From Megalobrama amblycephala (lineage: Eukaryota; Chordata; Actinopteri; Cypriniformes; Xenocyprididae), in the NCBI RefSeq assembly GCF_018812025.1, contig NC_063061.1:6561796-6625795 (forward strand): a stretch of DNA of 64,000 nt, given 5' to 3'. Both the position numbers and the translations under genes were made by a program. Below are positions 35,112-44,686 of the stretch, piece after piece. How positions within the stretch are numbered: the first letter of the stretch is position 1; each line of letters starts with the position of its first letter. The notes beneath the pieces are model-generated. The model saw only the letters and a list, made by a program, of their open reading frames with translations, did not search any database and had not been told where the DNA came from.

Positions 35112-36756
35112 ATCAGGCAGTGACTTTGGCGTTTGTGCATAAAGGTACAAAACTGATTTCAGACAGACTTCTGAGGCAGTGTAACAGTCTACTGATCTAC
35201 AGCAAAAAAAAAGTGTCCTTTGGTGATAACTAAGCGAATATTTAATTAGTAATTTCTCACTAGAAATAACATCAAAAGTGTAAAACGGTCAAAAACTACA
35301 TTTACACATAAACTGACCACCAACCACAACTTTCGGATACCATCTTTCTTTCTTTCTTACCTCAACTGTCACAGAATGGAAAGCACGGGATTGTGGGATA
35401 TCAAAGGCAGAGAAGGATACATCTATGCAGGAGACAGGAAGTGAAGCTAACATTGGATGCGGACGTGCCTTGAAGCCCTCCTACGATGTAATGCATCCTC
35501 CAAAGGCAGCATTTTTAAGATTTCGGACACAGCCATTGAGTAGACTCACTCCCTTGGTCAAAATCAAGAGGTCGAGGGTCTGTCCAAATAAACCTCCCTC
35601 GCCCACTTGACAAAGTTAAACTCACTTCAAAATGATGGCGGGGATTCCCCCAAGGGAAGCACTTAGGAAAGTTTGCCAGTGTGTCTAAAAGTGGAGTTAA
35701 ATAGTGTTTTAAAATCTGTTCATATTATAAAGGTCTTGTAAGTGTATTATAGCCTTTTCTGAAATATTCTGAAATTAATGTTATTTTTAAGAGGTATTTA
35801 TATACTTTTCACTCAGAATTATATGCAGATAATATAATTTGCATAGTAACTTGTATAATATAAAAAGATATACAGAATTTTTGGACAGACAAGTCACACG
35901 TGCATCAAAAATAAAGCCACTCGAGCACCTGTTTGTATGCTGTGAGCTGCAGTGAGTGTCTCAGAGGTGCTCTAAAGAGAGGGATGGAGGAAGATGGAGA
36001 ATGAACGAGTGCTCTAATGGATCTGCACTAATGGTGCTGGAGCGATTAGGGCAGGAAAGACTTTCAGCTCTTATGAACCCTCACTGACTGTGCCATGCAG
36101 CTAGATCACAGAGTGAATTACCGCGCATGCTCACATTTGTGTTTTTAAATGTATAATACAAAGTTGTTTGTTGTTGTTGTTGTTTAAATCATACATAGCC
36201 TATGTTTGATACATGTGAAGGGAGTTAAATGAGGGGAATTTGTGCTATTTTATAAAGCACACATAGTTAAAATGAATATAAATTCACACAACACTAATTT
36301 ATTAGGCCTACCACCTCAAGATTTCAAGCAACAAGGCAAAGCAGTTATGAGTTTGTTTATATGTTTATAGCCTAGTGTGTGTTTGTGTATGTGTGTGGTG
36401 GGAGTTGGGGGCGGGGGGTTGCTTTTCATTAAGCAGCTTGGCATAATGTTGACAATCTGTAATGTGATGCAGAGTATCTCAGTGGGACTGCTTGAGTGAT
36501 CTTAATGAAGAGAACATCAGGTGCTAATTAGCACACATTTAATGTCACTAATATAAAAATGGCTGTTTGCCAAGTGCGTCTTTGACAAACAAGAGGCAAC
36601 TTTCTGCTTTCAGTCCAGCTACTGAATTCTGGTCATATATTGCCACCTAGAGACATTATTCTGTTAATGCATCAAAAGACCAGTCGTTCTCTACACTACC
36701 ATAAGATTGATCAATCAATCGATTGATTCATTGATTCATAGATTGATTAACTGATT
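35112..36756. other. Unrecognised spacer
   Basis: The 35340-35640 part is GC-richer and looks like an old interspersed element, without visible ends. 36160-36183 is a (TTG)n stretch, and 36710-36760 is a run of GATTGATT-like words. Confidence 0.35.
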
Positions 36757-36960
36757 TGGAAATTGATACTTTTATTTAGCAAGGACGCATTAAATTGATC
36801 AAAAATGACAGTGTAGACATTTGATGTTCCAAAACATTTCCATTTCAAATAAATGCTGTCATTTTGAAATGTATATTCATCAGAGAATCCTGAAAAAAGT
36901 TTCATGGTTTCCACAAAAATATTAAACAGCACTGTTTAAAACTGTTTCAGCATTGTTAAT
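36757..36960 (+). repeat. Dispersed repeat, second part of the GATGCAAAGC family
   Basis: ATTTAGCAAGGACGCATTAA, TTTCAAATAAATGCTGTC, GAGAATCCTGAAAAAAG, GTTTCCACAAAAATATTAA and AGCACTGTTTAAAACTG. The GTTTCCACAAAAATATTA part is the reverse complement of words at 60320-60340, which links the two as one family in opposite orientations. Confidence 0.6.
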
Positions 36961-37002
36961 GTTTCTTGAGAAGAAATGAAAGAAATGTTTCTTGAAAAGC
37001 TT

Positions 37003-37004
<2 letters not shown>

Positions 37005-37058
<54 letters not shown>
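37005..37058. repeat. (AT)n microsatellite
   Basis: Uninterrupted AT repeat of about 54 bases. Confidence 0.95.
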
Positions 37059-37061
<3 letters not shown>

Positions 37062-37453
37062 TCTAGTAAATATATACTTTATAAATAAATGTACATTAAA
37101 GTGTTTCCTAGTTGCCATGTGAAAATTGCAACTCTTAATTGCTTGGAAAGCAAATGACATGTCTATCCTCAACAGTCTGCACAATTGGTTTGTTTGTTCA
37201 AAAGTATGATCAATAATAATAGTTCCCTTGCCTTAGCAAGCTCTGCTATAAGAGTTGCTATTCTGCATCTTTGTCATGTTTCATTGCTGTTATTTTTTAT
37301 GGCATTCTTTTGCTTGATATTATAATATTATAATACATCATTCTCATTTATAGGACCATTGTCATCTTGTTTTTAATTCCTAAGCTGTAAACAGAAAATC
37401 CCTCTTTTTTTTTTTTTTAACAGACAGTGATATCAGATGACAGGCTTCCTCAT
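37059..37453. other. Unrecognised spacer
   Basis: AT-rich, with a T run near 37406-37418. Confidence 0.4.
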
Positions 37454-37474
37454 GGGGGGGGGGGGGGGGGGGGG
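37454..37474. repeat. Poly-G tract (21 G)
   Basis: Uninterrupted G run, capable of G-quadruplex formation in principle. Confidence 0.95.
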
Positions 37475-37749
37475 TGTCCAGAGAGGGATGGAGGCAGGTC
37501 ATTGGTCTTTAGATAATCAGTGTGAGCTAATGACCCCTCCAGAGAGAATGTGTCTAATCCATTGAGCCTTAGGGAGCACTTCTTCCTACCCCCTCATTTC
37601 ACAGACTGAATACTGAATCCAAAGCATGTGTGTCGGGGAGTGGGGTGTGTTTACATTTAAAATCTATCACCTTGCCTACACTGCAACAGAGCAACACAAC
37701 AACGCTGAATCTTCACGAAACCATGTACATTATGGCAGGCCGTACCTTT

Positions 37750-38365
37750 TTAAAAGATACTAGTACTTATTTTTTAGATACTGGTACTCATTCATTAGAT
37801 ACTAGTACCTATTAAATAGACACTAGTACTTATTAGTTAGATACTAGTGCCTATTAAATTGGTACTAGTACATATTTATTAGATACTAGTATTTATTATT
37901 AGATACTAGTACCTATTATATAGATATTAGTACTAATTCATTATACTAGTATTGATAGTGACTAACTATTTTGTTGTTACTAGTAACACATTTTACATTT
38001 TTGCAATTGACGTCTATGTGAATCTGTCATTCTGATATCAACTATTCAGTTTTGACTAGTATGTATTCCAATTGTGACTAATACATACTTTTTATATACT
38101 AGTAGTTGTTCATTAGGTACTAGTATTTATGTTTTAGATACTATTATGTATTATTAGATACTAGTACTTAGTCATTAGATACTAGTATTTATTGTTTAGA
38201 TACTCGTACCTATGAAATAGATACTAGTATTTATTACTAGTATTTATTCATTAGATATTAGATCTTATTTATTAGATACTAGTACTTATTCCTTATATAC
38301 TAGTACCTATTAAACAGATACTAGTACTTATTCAATAGATACTAGCACACATTTATTAGATAGCA
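37750..38365. repeat. Minisatellite with TACTAGTA core
   Basis: Imperfect tandem repeat of about 20-24 bases, consensus roughly TTAGATACTAGTAYYTATT, where TACTAGTA is itself palindromic. About 20 or more degenerate units are visible, with a less regular stretch at about 37960-38080. The same core recurs at 42279-42360, beyond a block of inserted elements. Confidence 0.85.
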
Positions 38366-38581
38366 TGGGCGACATCTGACTCTCGAGTTAGGGGGGGCAG
38401 CAAGATTTTTTTTGTACCTGCATCAGCAAATTATTCGCAGAAATTTTAAGCAAACAAGTTTAAGTTTGCTTGTTGTTTATTTACTCATTTATTTAATAAT
38501 TCACTTAATTTTATTATCACGGGAAATGACGCGGACGATATGTGAATGTCCATCATTTTGCGAGCAACTGGTGATAAAAAA

Positions 38582-38701
38582 ATGCCACGTCGCAATATTG
38601 AAAATATTTCCATTTTAAACCACGAAGGCGAGCCAGTTGATATCACACAAACAATGTGCAAACTTTGCGTGAGAGTTATGCGGGTGAAGAAACCTGACTA
38701 G
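38582..38701 (+). pseudogene. BED-type zinc-finger scrap of a hAT/ZBED transposase
   Basis: The short frame reads MPRRNIENISILNHEGEP, then VDITQTMCKLCVRVMRVKKPD and a stop. The GEPVD...CKLC pattern resembles the N-terminal BED finger of fish hAT/ZBED proteins, where C-x2-C is followed by a TSNL...H-x-H part. The histidine half and all of the catalytic region are gone. The call rests on about 40 residues. Confidence 0.45.
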
Positions 38702-38919
38702 ACAACAGTAGCGGCTTCTGGCCATAAATATAGGTAGGGCAGATTCTGGTTCTTAGCGCTAGTTTATGATAATAACCATTTTGTAAGCTTAATATTTTAA
38801 TCGCTGAACACATCAGACACACTTTTGGCAGAATTCGAATGTCCTTCAGCCTGAGGGTGGCGCTCTAATGATGATTGAAAGACTTTGGTACACACGACAC
38901 ACAGAATCTTAGAATTGTC

Positions 38920-39724
38920 AACCTGGTCTCATAGGAGAGACGTACCCATGGGCACGTTTTCGCGAGACACAAAATTACGTACCAACAAGTACGTCTCGCT
39001 GCAGTTTCCGACAGAAACGAACGCTAGAGGCCGGTAAAACGTCGATAAGCGTTTTTGCTCGTTTTCACACACGGTTTCGATGACAGCCGGGGTCGGATTA
39101 TCGATTCGTAAAGATTCGTTTTGGCGTCTCCTCGTGCAATATCATGTTACGACTTCAAAACGCATCTGACCAGAGTGCCTGATTTGTAAACGAACGTACT
39201 TTGGACTTTCCGGCTCTATGCGTTTCGCATTTTTTGGCCGTAACCAAGCTTGCTCGGTAGCTCAGCCGATACGGAGTTGGACTTATGGCGAGGAGTCGAC
39301 TCCCCCTTCCTGGGTACGAATCCCGTGAAAGGCGACTGACGGCAAAAAAAAAAAAAAAAAAGAGCTCAAAGAGAGATCTAAACGAGCTGAAAAACGGACG
39401 CTTCTTACGTCACGTTTGCTTTTGTTAACACTATCGGGTAGGTTTAGGCGTAGTGTCGGTGGGAAGTTATTTTAAAACGCAATGGAGCGCAAATGTCAAA
39501 TCGAGAACCGCGGCAATTCGTCTAAAAAGCAATGTCATAAAAACGTACCGCATTCACCCTATTATCTGCTCCGGCAAAAAAAAATAAAAAATTTAAAAAA
39601 AACGCTTTTAGCGCCGCTCAGTGGACATTTCAGAGCGAAACTGCAGCGATATGTACTCATTGGTACGTATTTTTCGACTCGCGAAAACGTGCCCACAGGT
39701 ACGTTTTCGTCATGAGACCAGGTT
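38920..39724. mobile_element. CpG-rich foldback element with 63-bp inverted termini and tRNA-like core
   Basis: The left terminus (AACCTGGTCTCATAGGAGAG, then GGGCACGTTTTCGCGAG and TACGTACCA) is mirrored at the right (TGGTACGTAT, CTCGCGAAAACGTGCCCAC, CATGAGACCAGGTT). Arms cover about 38921-38983 and 39661-39723. The interior is unusually rich in CpG for this window. It includes a tRNA-like module with an A tract. Target duplication is not evident. No transposase frame is seen. Confidence 0.8.
39249..39361 (+). repeat. tRNA-like (SINE-like) module with A tail inside the foldback element
   Basis: An A-box-like word GGTAGCTCAGCCGAT (39256-39270) is followed by a B-box-like GGGTACGAATCCC (39312-39324) and, about 20 bases further on, by an A run of about 19 bases. 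Spacing is close to that of tRNA genes. No proper acceptor stem or clear anticodon loop is seen. This looks like a tRNA-derived module, perhaps a captured SINE. Confidence 0.5.
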
Positions 39725-39948
39725 TTGCTTCCGAATTTTGTTTTGGAATATAGTTTTAGAATAGTTATGTAAGAATTTGAGTGAGGAAAAAAGTCATGTC
39801 TATTTTCAGAACAAACATAAACAACTAGCTACTATAAAAGCTAATAACATGAACACGTTTAAATTAAAGGGTTTATACTCTCAATAATTTGATACGCTAC
39901 TCCACATAGGAAGAACAGACATGCCAAACAGTTACTGACCTGATGTCA

Positions 39949-40525
39949 AGTCAAGTCAAGTCACCTTTATTTATATAGCGCTTTTTACAATGCAGATTGT
40001 GTCAAAGCAGCTTTACATTGATAACTGGTACATAATTTTTTGCTGCACAGCAGCTCTTCAAGAATAGTGTCAATGCAGGCAGATCAAAGCACTGTTAGAT
40101 AAATGTCAAGAATACTGTTGAATATCAAATGTCAAGTCAAATGTCAAGTGTCCCCAACTAAACAAGCCAAAGGCGACAGCGGCAAGGAACCCAAACTCCA
40201 ACAGGTGACATCAGGTGGCAAACAAGTGGCAAATAGGTGTTAAAATGGAGAAAAAAAAAAAACCTTGGGAGAAACCAGGCTTAGTCGGGGGGCCAGTTCT
40301 CCTCTGGCGAAGGACACATATCTGAAGCGGACTGATATCGTCTTGGTCTGGAGTGAGGTGTGTTTAACGTGGAAATAAGCGGGGCAGCCAGAAATCTGCC
40401 ACAGTGGCTCTCTATGAGAGGGTGCTGCAGTTCCATTTTACACCACAGATTTACATAGGAAAGTGGTGGGGCGCTGTAGAGCTGGGAAGGGCTCTGAGAC
40501 CGGCTGCCCCGCATAGTATTATGAA
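39949..40525 (-). mobile_element. L2 LINE 3' tail, 5'-truncated
   Basis: On the minus strand it contains GAGAACTGGCCCCCCGACTA, AGTTTGGGTTCCTTGCCGC and the terminal GCTGCTTTGACACAATC ... GCGCTATATAAATAAAGG, ending in a TGACTTGAC repeat. These match 56975-57428 and the end of the LINE at 33212-35111. No coding sequence is retained. Confidence 0.85.
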
Positions 40526-41122
40526 TACATGACTGCTGAATCCATGCGCTACATTTTAATATATCCTGCTCACTTTACAACTTAAAATAGTCTAGAAAAT
40601 CTGAAAAATATTTGTTGCAGAATGCTGAACACATTTAAAATGTATTATTAATTCAGTGTAGGCTATATAGAGGTAAGCCTATTAGGATGAATATTTTGGT
40701 GAGGCTCTGCCCCACCTGTCCATACAGACGAGCCGCGGCTGCTACAGAAACTGAAAGTAAAAACTGACTAAGCTTGTGGCACCTGTCGCTTTATTAACAG
40801 CGCATATTCTCTTAGAGACGATTAATTTAAGTGAGAATTTTTTTTTTTTTTTCGTGAATCGAGAAGTATTTCATGTTAAGTTGTTTTTTAAATGAGGAGT
40901 AAGCTATCCAACTAATCTTTTATTGTCCTCACTCACAGCGCATCGATTATGCAGTGATACGATATAGCATATATGCATATGATATCGCGGGGCAAATGAA
41001 TTACAATATTATTTTGCTAATAAAAGTAGCATAATAATAATGAGAATAAAAAAAATTTAAAAAATAATAGCCTATAATAGCCCTGCGTGCCCCGTCCGCT
41101 ATATGCCACTGTGAAGGGATAA

Positions 41123-41427
41123 ACGGTGTTCAGGCACGGCATCAAAGCGATTAACTTATCAGTACTGCAATGTCTCTTGTCTCATGATGTTTCTCATGTG
41201 TTTTCAGAAAAGTTTACTAGACTGTGTGGACTATGACTCTCTGAATAGTGGCCTCGTTTTTTTGTGACCACGGACCACGGTATGCGCTGAATGCCTCTTT
41301 CCGCGCTCACGGGCAAAGGAATATCTTTGAAAGGCTCGCGGGTTCAACTACCCAGGCCTTAACCGCTCCAAATTGTAGTGGACTGGAGCTGACTGACTCA
41401 CATCAGGCTCACATCAGGAAAAATATA
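41123..41427. other. Unrecognised segment between hAT end and Tc1 fossil
   Basis: Balanced composition. An open frame at 41248-41445 has no recognised domain. It may be part of yet another element in the nest. Confidence 0.3.
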
Positions 41428-42270
41428 CAGGTGCTGGTCATATAATTAGAATATCATCAAAAAGTTGATTTATTTCACTAATTCCATTCAAAAAGTGACA
41501 TGGGTTTCAGCTGTCGCATTCCTTGTCTCAAGCCACTCTTGAACAACAGACAGCGTCAGAAGCGTCTAAAGACAAAAAGGACTGGACTGCTGCTGAGTGG
41601 TTCAAAGTTATGTTCTCTGATGAAAGTAAATTTTGCATTTCCTTTGGAAATCAGGGTCCCAGATTCTGGAGGAAGAGAGGAGAGGCACACAATCCACGTT
41701 GCTTGAGGTCCAGTGTAAAGTTTCCACAGTCAGTGATGGTTTGGGGTGCCATGTCATCTGCTGGTGTTGGTCCAAGGTCAACGCAGCCGTATACCAGGAA
41801 GTTTTAGAGCACTTCATGCTTCCTGCTGCTGACCAACTTTATGGAGATGCAGATTTCATTTTCCAACAGGACTTGGCACCTGCACACAGTGCCAAAGCTA
41901 CCAGTACCTGGTTTAAGGACCATGGTATCCCTGTTCTTAATTGGCCAGCAAACTCGCCTGACCTTAACCCCATAGAAAATCTATGGGGTATTGTGAAGAG
42001 GAAGATGCGATATGTCAGACCCAACAATGCAGAAGAGCTGAAGGCCACTATCAGAGCAACCTGGGCTCTCATAACACCTGAGTAGTGCCACAGACTGAAC
42101 GACTCCATGCCACACCGCATTGCTGCAGTAATTCAGGCAAAAGGAGCCCCTACTAAGTATTGAGTGCTGTACATGCTCATACTTTTCATATTCATACTTT
42201 TCAGTTGGCCAAGATTTCTAAAAATCCTTTCTTTTTATTTGACTCCAGCTGTCTTAAGTAATATTCTAAT
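41428..42270 (+). mobile_element. Tc1-like transposon, internally deleted and 3'-truncated
   Basis: The 5' inverted terminus begins CAGGTGCTGGTCATATAATT right after a TA dinucleotide, as expected for Tc1/mariner insertion. At 41499 the sequence jumps to the middle of the transposase gene, so the 5' half of the gene is lost. The 3' side stops at ATATTCTAAT (42270), before the 3' terminus, and abuts the TACTAGTA minisatellite. Confidence 0.88.
41499..42163 (+). pseudogene. Tc1-like transposase fragment (catalytic domain)
   Basis: Two frames must be joined: one reads WTAAEWFKVMFSDESKF and VMVWGAMSSAGVG; a 19-base deletion near 41775 shifts it to AAVYQEVLEHFML, IFQQDLAPAHS and NSPDLNPIENLWG. The acidic residues in FSDES, QQD and PIEN correspond to the DDE catalytic triad, with 34 residues between the second D and the E, the spacing of Tc1-type enzymes. 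A TAG at 42083-42085 interrupts the frame where the family has a Gln codon; the normal stop follows at 42161. The paired DNA-binding domain is absent. Not functional. Confidence 0.92.
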
Positions 42271-42278
42271 AGTCCATT

Positions 42279-42360
42279 AAGTACTAGTACTTAATGGAAT
42301 AGATACTAGTATCTAAAAAATAAGTACTAGTAGCATGAAAATAGATACTAGTAAGTTTTA
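42279..42360. repeat. TACTAGTA-core minisatellite, right-hand remainder
   Basis: Four copies of the ACTAGTA core with AGATACTAGTA spacing, the same repeat as 37750-38365. Confidence 0.75.
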
Positions 42361-42834
42361 AGGATTCAATGTTAAAATGGCTTGCCATATACATTGCAAG
42401 CAATGTGAATATTGAAAAAAGCAAGCAATGAATGCTCACAATATAATCAACATTATAATAGACTTCTATATTCAGTGTAATGTCAAGAATCAAGATATTT
42501 TTTGCTTTAGTCCAAGTGAAATTACTTTTTAAAGTGCATGTAAACACACAAATAAAGTAATTTCTGGGTTACTATAGTAAATATTTCTCTTTATAACAGA
42601 CATACATTTTAAAATGTTTATTTAGAGTGTGCCTTTAAGAATTATTACAAACTTGGTCACAGAGCAGAACTCAAATTGAAACTATTTAAATAATCTATTT
42701 CAAGTAAGATTTACTGAATAGAAAATGTCTGTCTGTCTGTCACTGCATGTGAAACTTACATAAAGCCTGACAAGATTATATTGATAAATAGGTTTATAGT
42801 GCATTTTCATCACATTTTACATTATTGGGCTGTT
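42361..42834. other. Unrecognised spacer
   Basis: AT-rich, with a few TGTC units near 42728; nothing recognised. Confidence 0.4.
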
Positions 42835-43048
42835 TCATAGACAAGGCTTTAAGCCTAGTCCCTTACTAAAATGTATGTTTGAGCTGTTTTAAACTGAAAG
42901 CAACTTGCACTGACATATCGTATGTCATTGCCATTCTTTTGTGTTTTTTTCTAAGGCATGTTTATGAAAGCTACTTATATGTCCTAATTTAACTAAGGCC
43001 TATACTCATTGCTTAATGTAAGCCCTGTCTGTAAAACCAGGCCTAGTA
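42835..43048. repeat. MITE with TTTCATAGACAAGGCTT / AAGCCCTGTCTGTAAAAC ends
   Basis: The left part (TTTCATAGACAAGGCTTTAA, then CTTGCACTGACATATC) and right part (AACTAAGGCCTA ... AAGCCCTGTCTGTAAAACC) are imperfect inverted copies. Two further copies lie at 31394-31517 (half) and 47963-48203 (inverted). Confidence 0.7.
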
Positions 43049-44586
43049 AATAATCTGAACTTAATTACTTTTGGATGGACATAAAGATTTTAGAGGCCTG
43101 AAATCATGGTTTCATTCATATTGTATAGGGTATTCTACAAACATATCTTAAATGTCTAATAAAAATATACAATAATATAAAAGTATACCTTAAGAAAGAA
43201 ACAAACAAATATCCTGTATAAGTGGACAGCTATTGGAAAAAAATAAGATGCAAAGTGGGCCAGACTTGATGCTAATAGTGTAAAGTCCGGCAATATGAGA
43301 GTAACTAAACTATGTTATAGATTACACACACTAACTTGTTCCTCACTTCAGACTGACGGCATAGCTTCACACCAAAATAAACTGAAAGAGACAGCAGATT
43401 TTTCTAAATTACCTGATTAACACACTGGAACACTAGCTGATCAATACTCTAGTGTCCGTCAGCAGAACATTGTTTAGAAAATTCAACCCTGGATGGAATC
43501 CAAATTAGTACATGCTTCTTAATGTTTTTAAGATCCATTTATCTTATTAATCTTTCTGTCTGTCTTTACATTCATCATTACACTTTGTCTGGATGATGGA
43601 TTTAGTGCCAGTCCCCTCTTAGTCTTCCTTATTTTTATAGTACCTTCAGTCGTTTACTACATTTCAGGACATGATTCCTTCCTTATAAAGGAATAATTTA
43701 TGACAGTTTTATTTTTCCCCTAACCGTGACTTATATTTCTTCATTACTAAATCGCTATCTTTCACAATTTGAAATGAATGTATTTCTTTTTTTTTTTTAT
43801 TCATTGTGAAATGAAAACAATATTGAGATAGAGTTAAGTGCATATTCTGTGATGACTTCTTGCTTTGTGGTCTTAGTATAAAAGATTAATATAATGAGGA
43901 AGTATAAAACTGATGATGAATATATGAACCTTGTGCTGATATACAAACATGTAAACCAGTTAAACTCCTTAGATCACACAAAAATGGGTTAGAAAACCAC
44001 TTTAGCCATTTCAGCAATAAAGTGCTGGCAGAAGCCCAGTGAAGATATTGAGGAAGTGAATGGTTTCCTGTGATGACTGTAAATGTCTGTCAGCATTTTA
44101 TCACGACTCTGACATTTTATCTGACTGAGTCATGCAGGACTTGTAGTTAGTATTTAATGTGTGTCTTCAGCATGGCATGAGCTGAACATTTCAAATTAGC
44201 TTTGGCAGAGATCTTCATGTTGAGTGTCAGTTGATTTTGAATTGATGAAATAGATGTTTTGTTTTAGCTTACAATATGAATAAAGCCAACAAATGTGCAA
44301 ATACATTTTATCAGCTGTTCAGCAGAGGGTATAGTGTCAGCCTTGAAGAACAACATCTTGGACACTGTTGAGTTTATTGTTTTTCATTTAAATCTATAAT
44401 GAAACAAAATGACTGGATATGAATAGTATAGCTCAGAGCTATTGTATGACATGATGTGCCAATCATGGCAAAAGTATGAGCTGTACTTTCCCGTCACTAG
44501 TAAACTACATATCATTTTAGGGATTAGTAAAATGTGAATTGAGATGCAAACAAATTGTGTGATAAATTTATTTTGCAATCAAAGAG
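43049..44586. other. Unrecognised spacer
   Basis: AT-rich, no repeat or exon recognised. Confidence 0.4.
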
Positions 44587-44590
44587 AAAA

Positions 44591-44652
<62 letters not shown>
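44587..44652. repeat. Poly-A / (TA)n compound tract
   Basis: About 22 A followed by about 22 TA units. Confidence 0.95.
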
Positions 44653-44657
<5 letters not shown>

Positions 44658-44686
44658 ACAACAAAAAAAATAACTAACAAAAAATG

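Larger units (their letters stand above)
38366..41122 (+). mobile_element. hAT-like element remnant with nested insertions
   Basis: The block starts GCATGGGCGACATCTGAC...GGGGGGGCAGCAAG and ends CCCCGTCCGCTATATGCCACTG. These ends are weak inverted relatives of CAGTGGC-type hAT termini. It contains a BED-finger-like coding scrap at 38582-38700. It is interrupted by a foldback element (38920-39724) and an L2 tail (39949-40525). No intact transposase remains, and the boundaries are inferred from end motifs and from the break in the minisatellite. Confidence 0.4.

Noticed and set aside
37750..38365. Regularly spaced TACTAGTA repeats considered as a CRISPR-like array
   Set aside because: The repeats are degenerate and directly tandem, with no unique spacers, and the genome is vertebrate.
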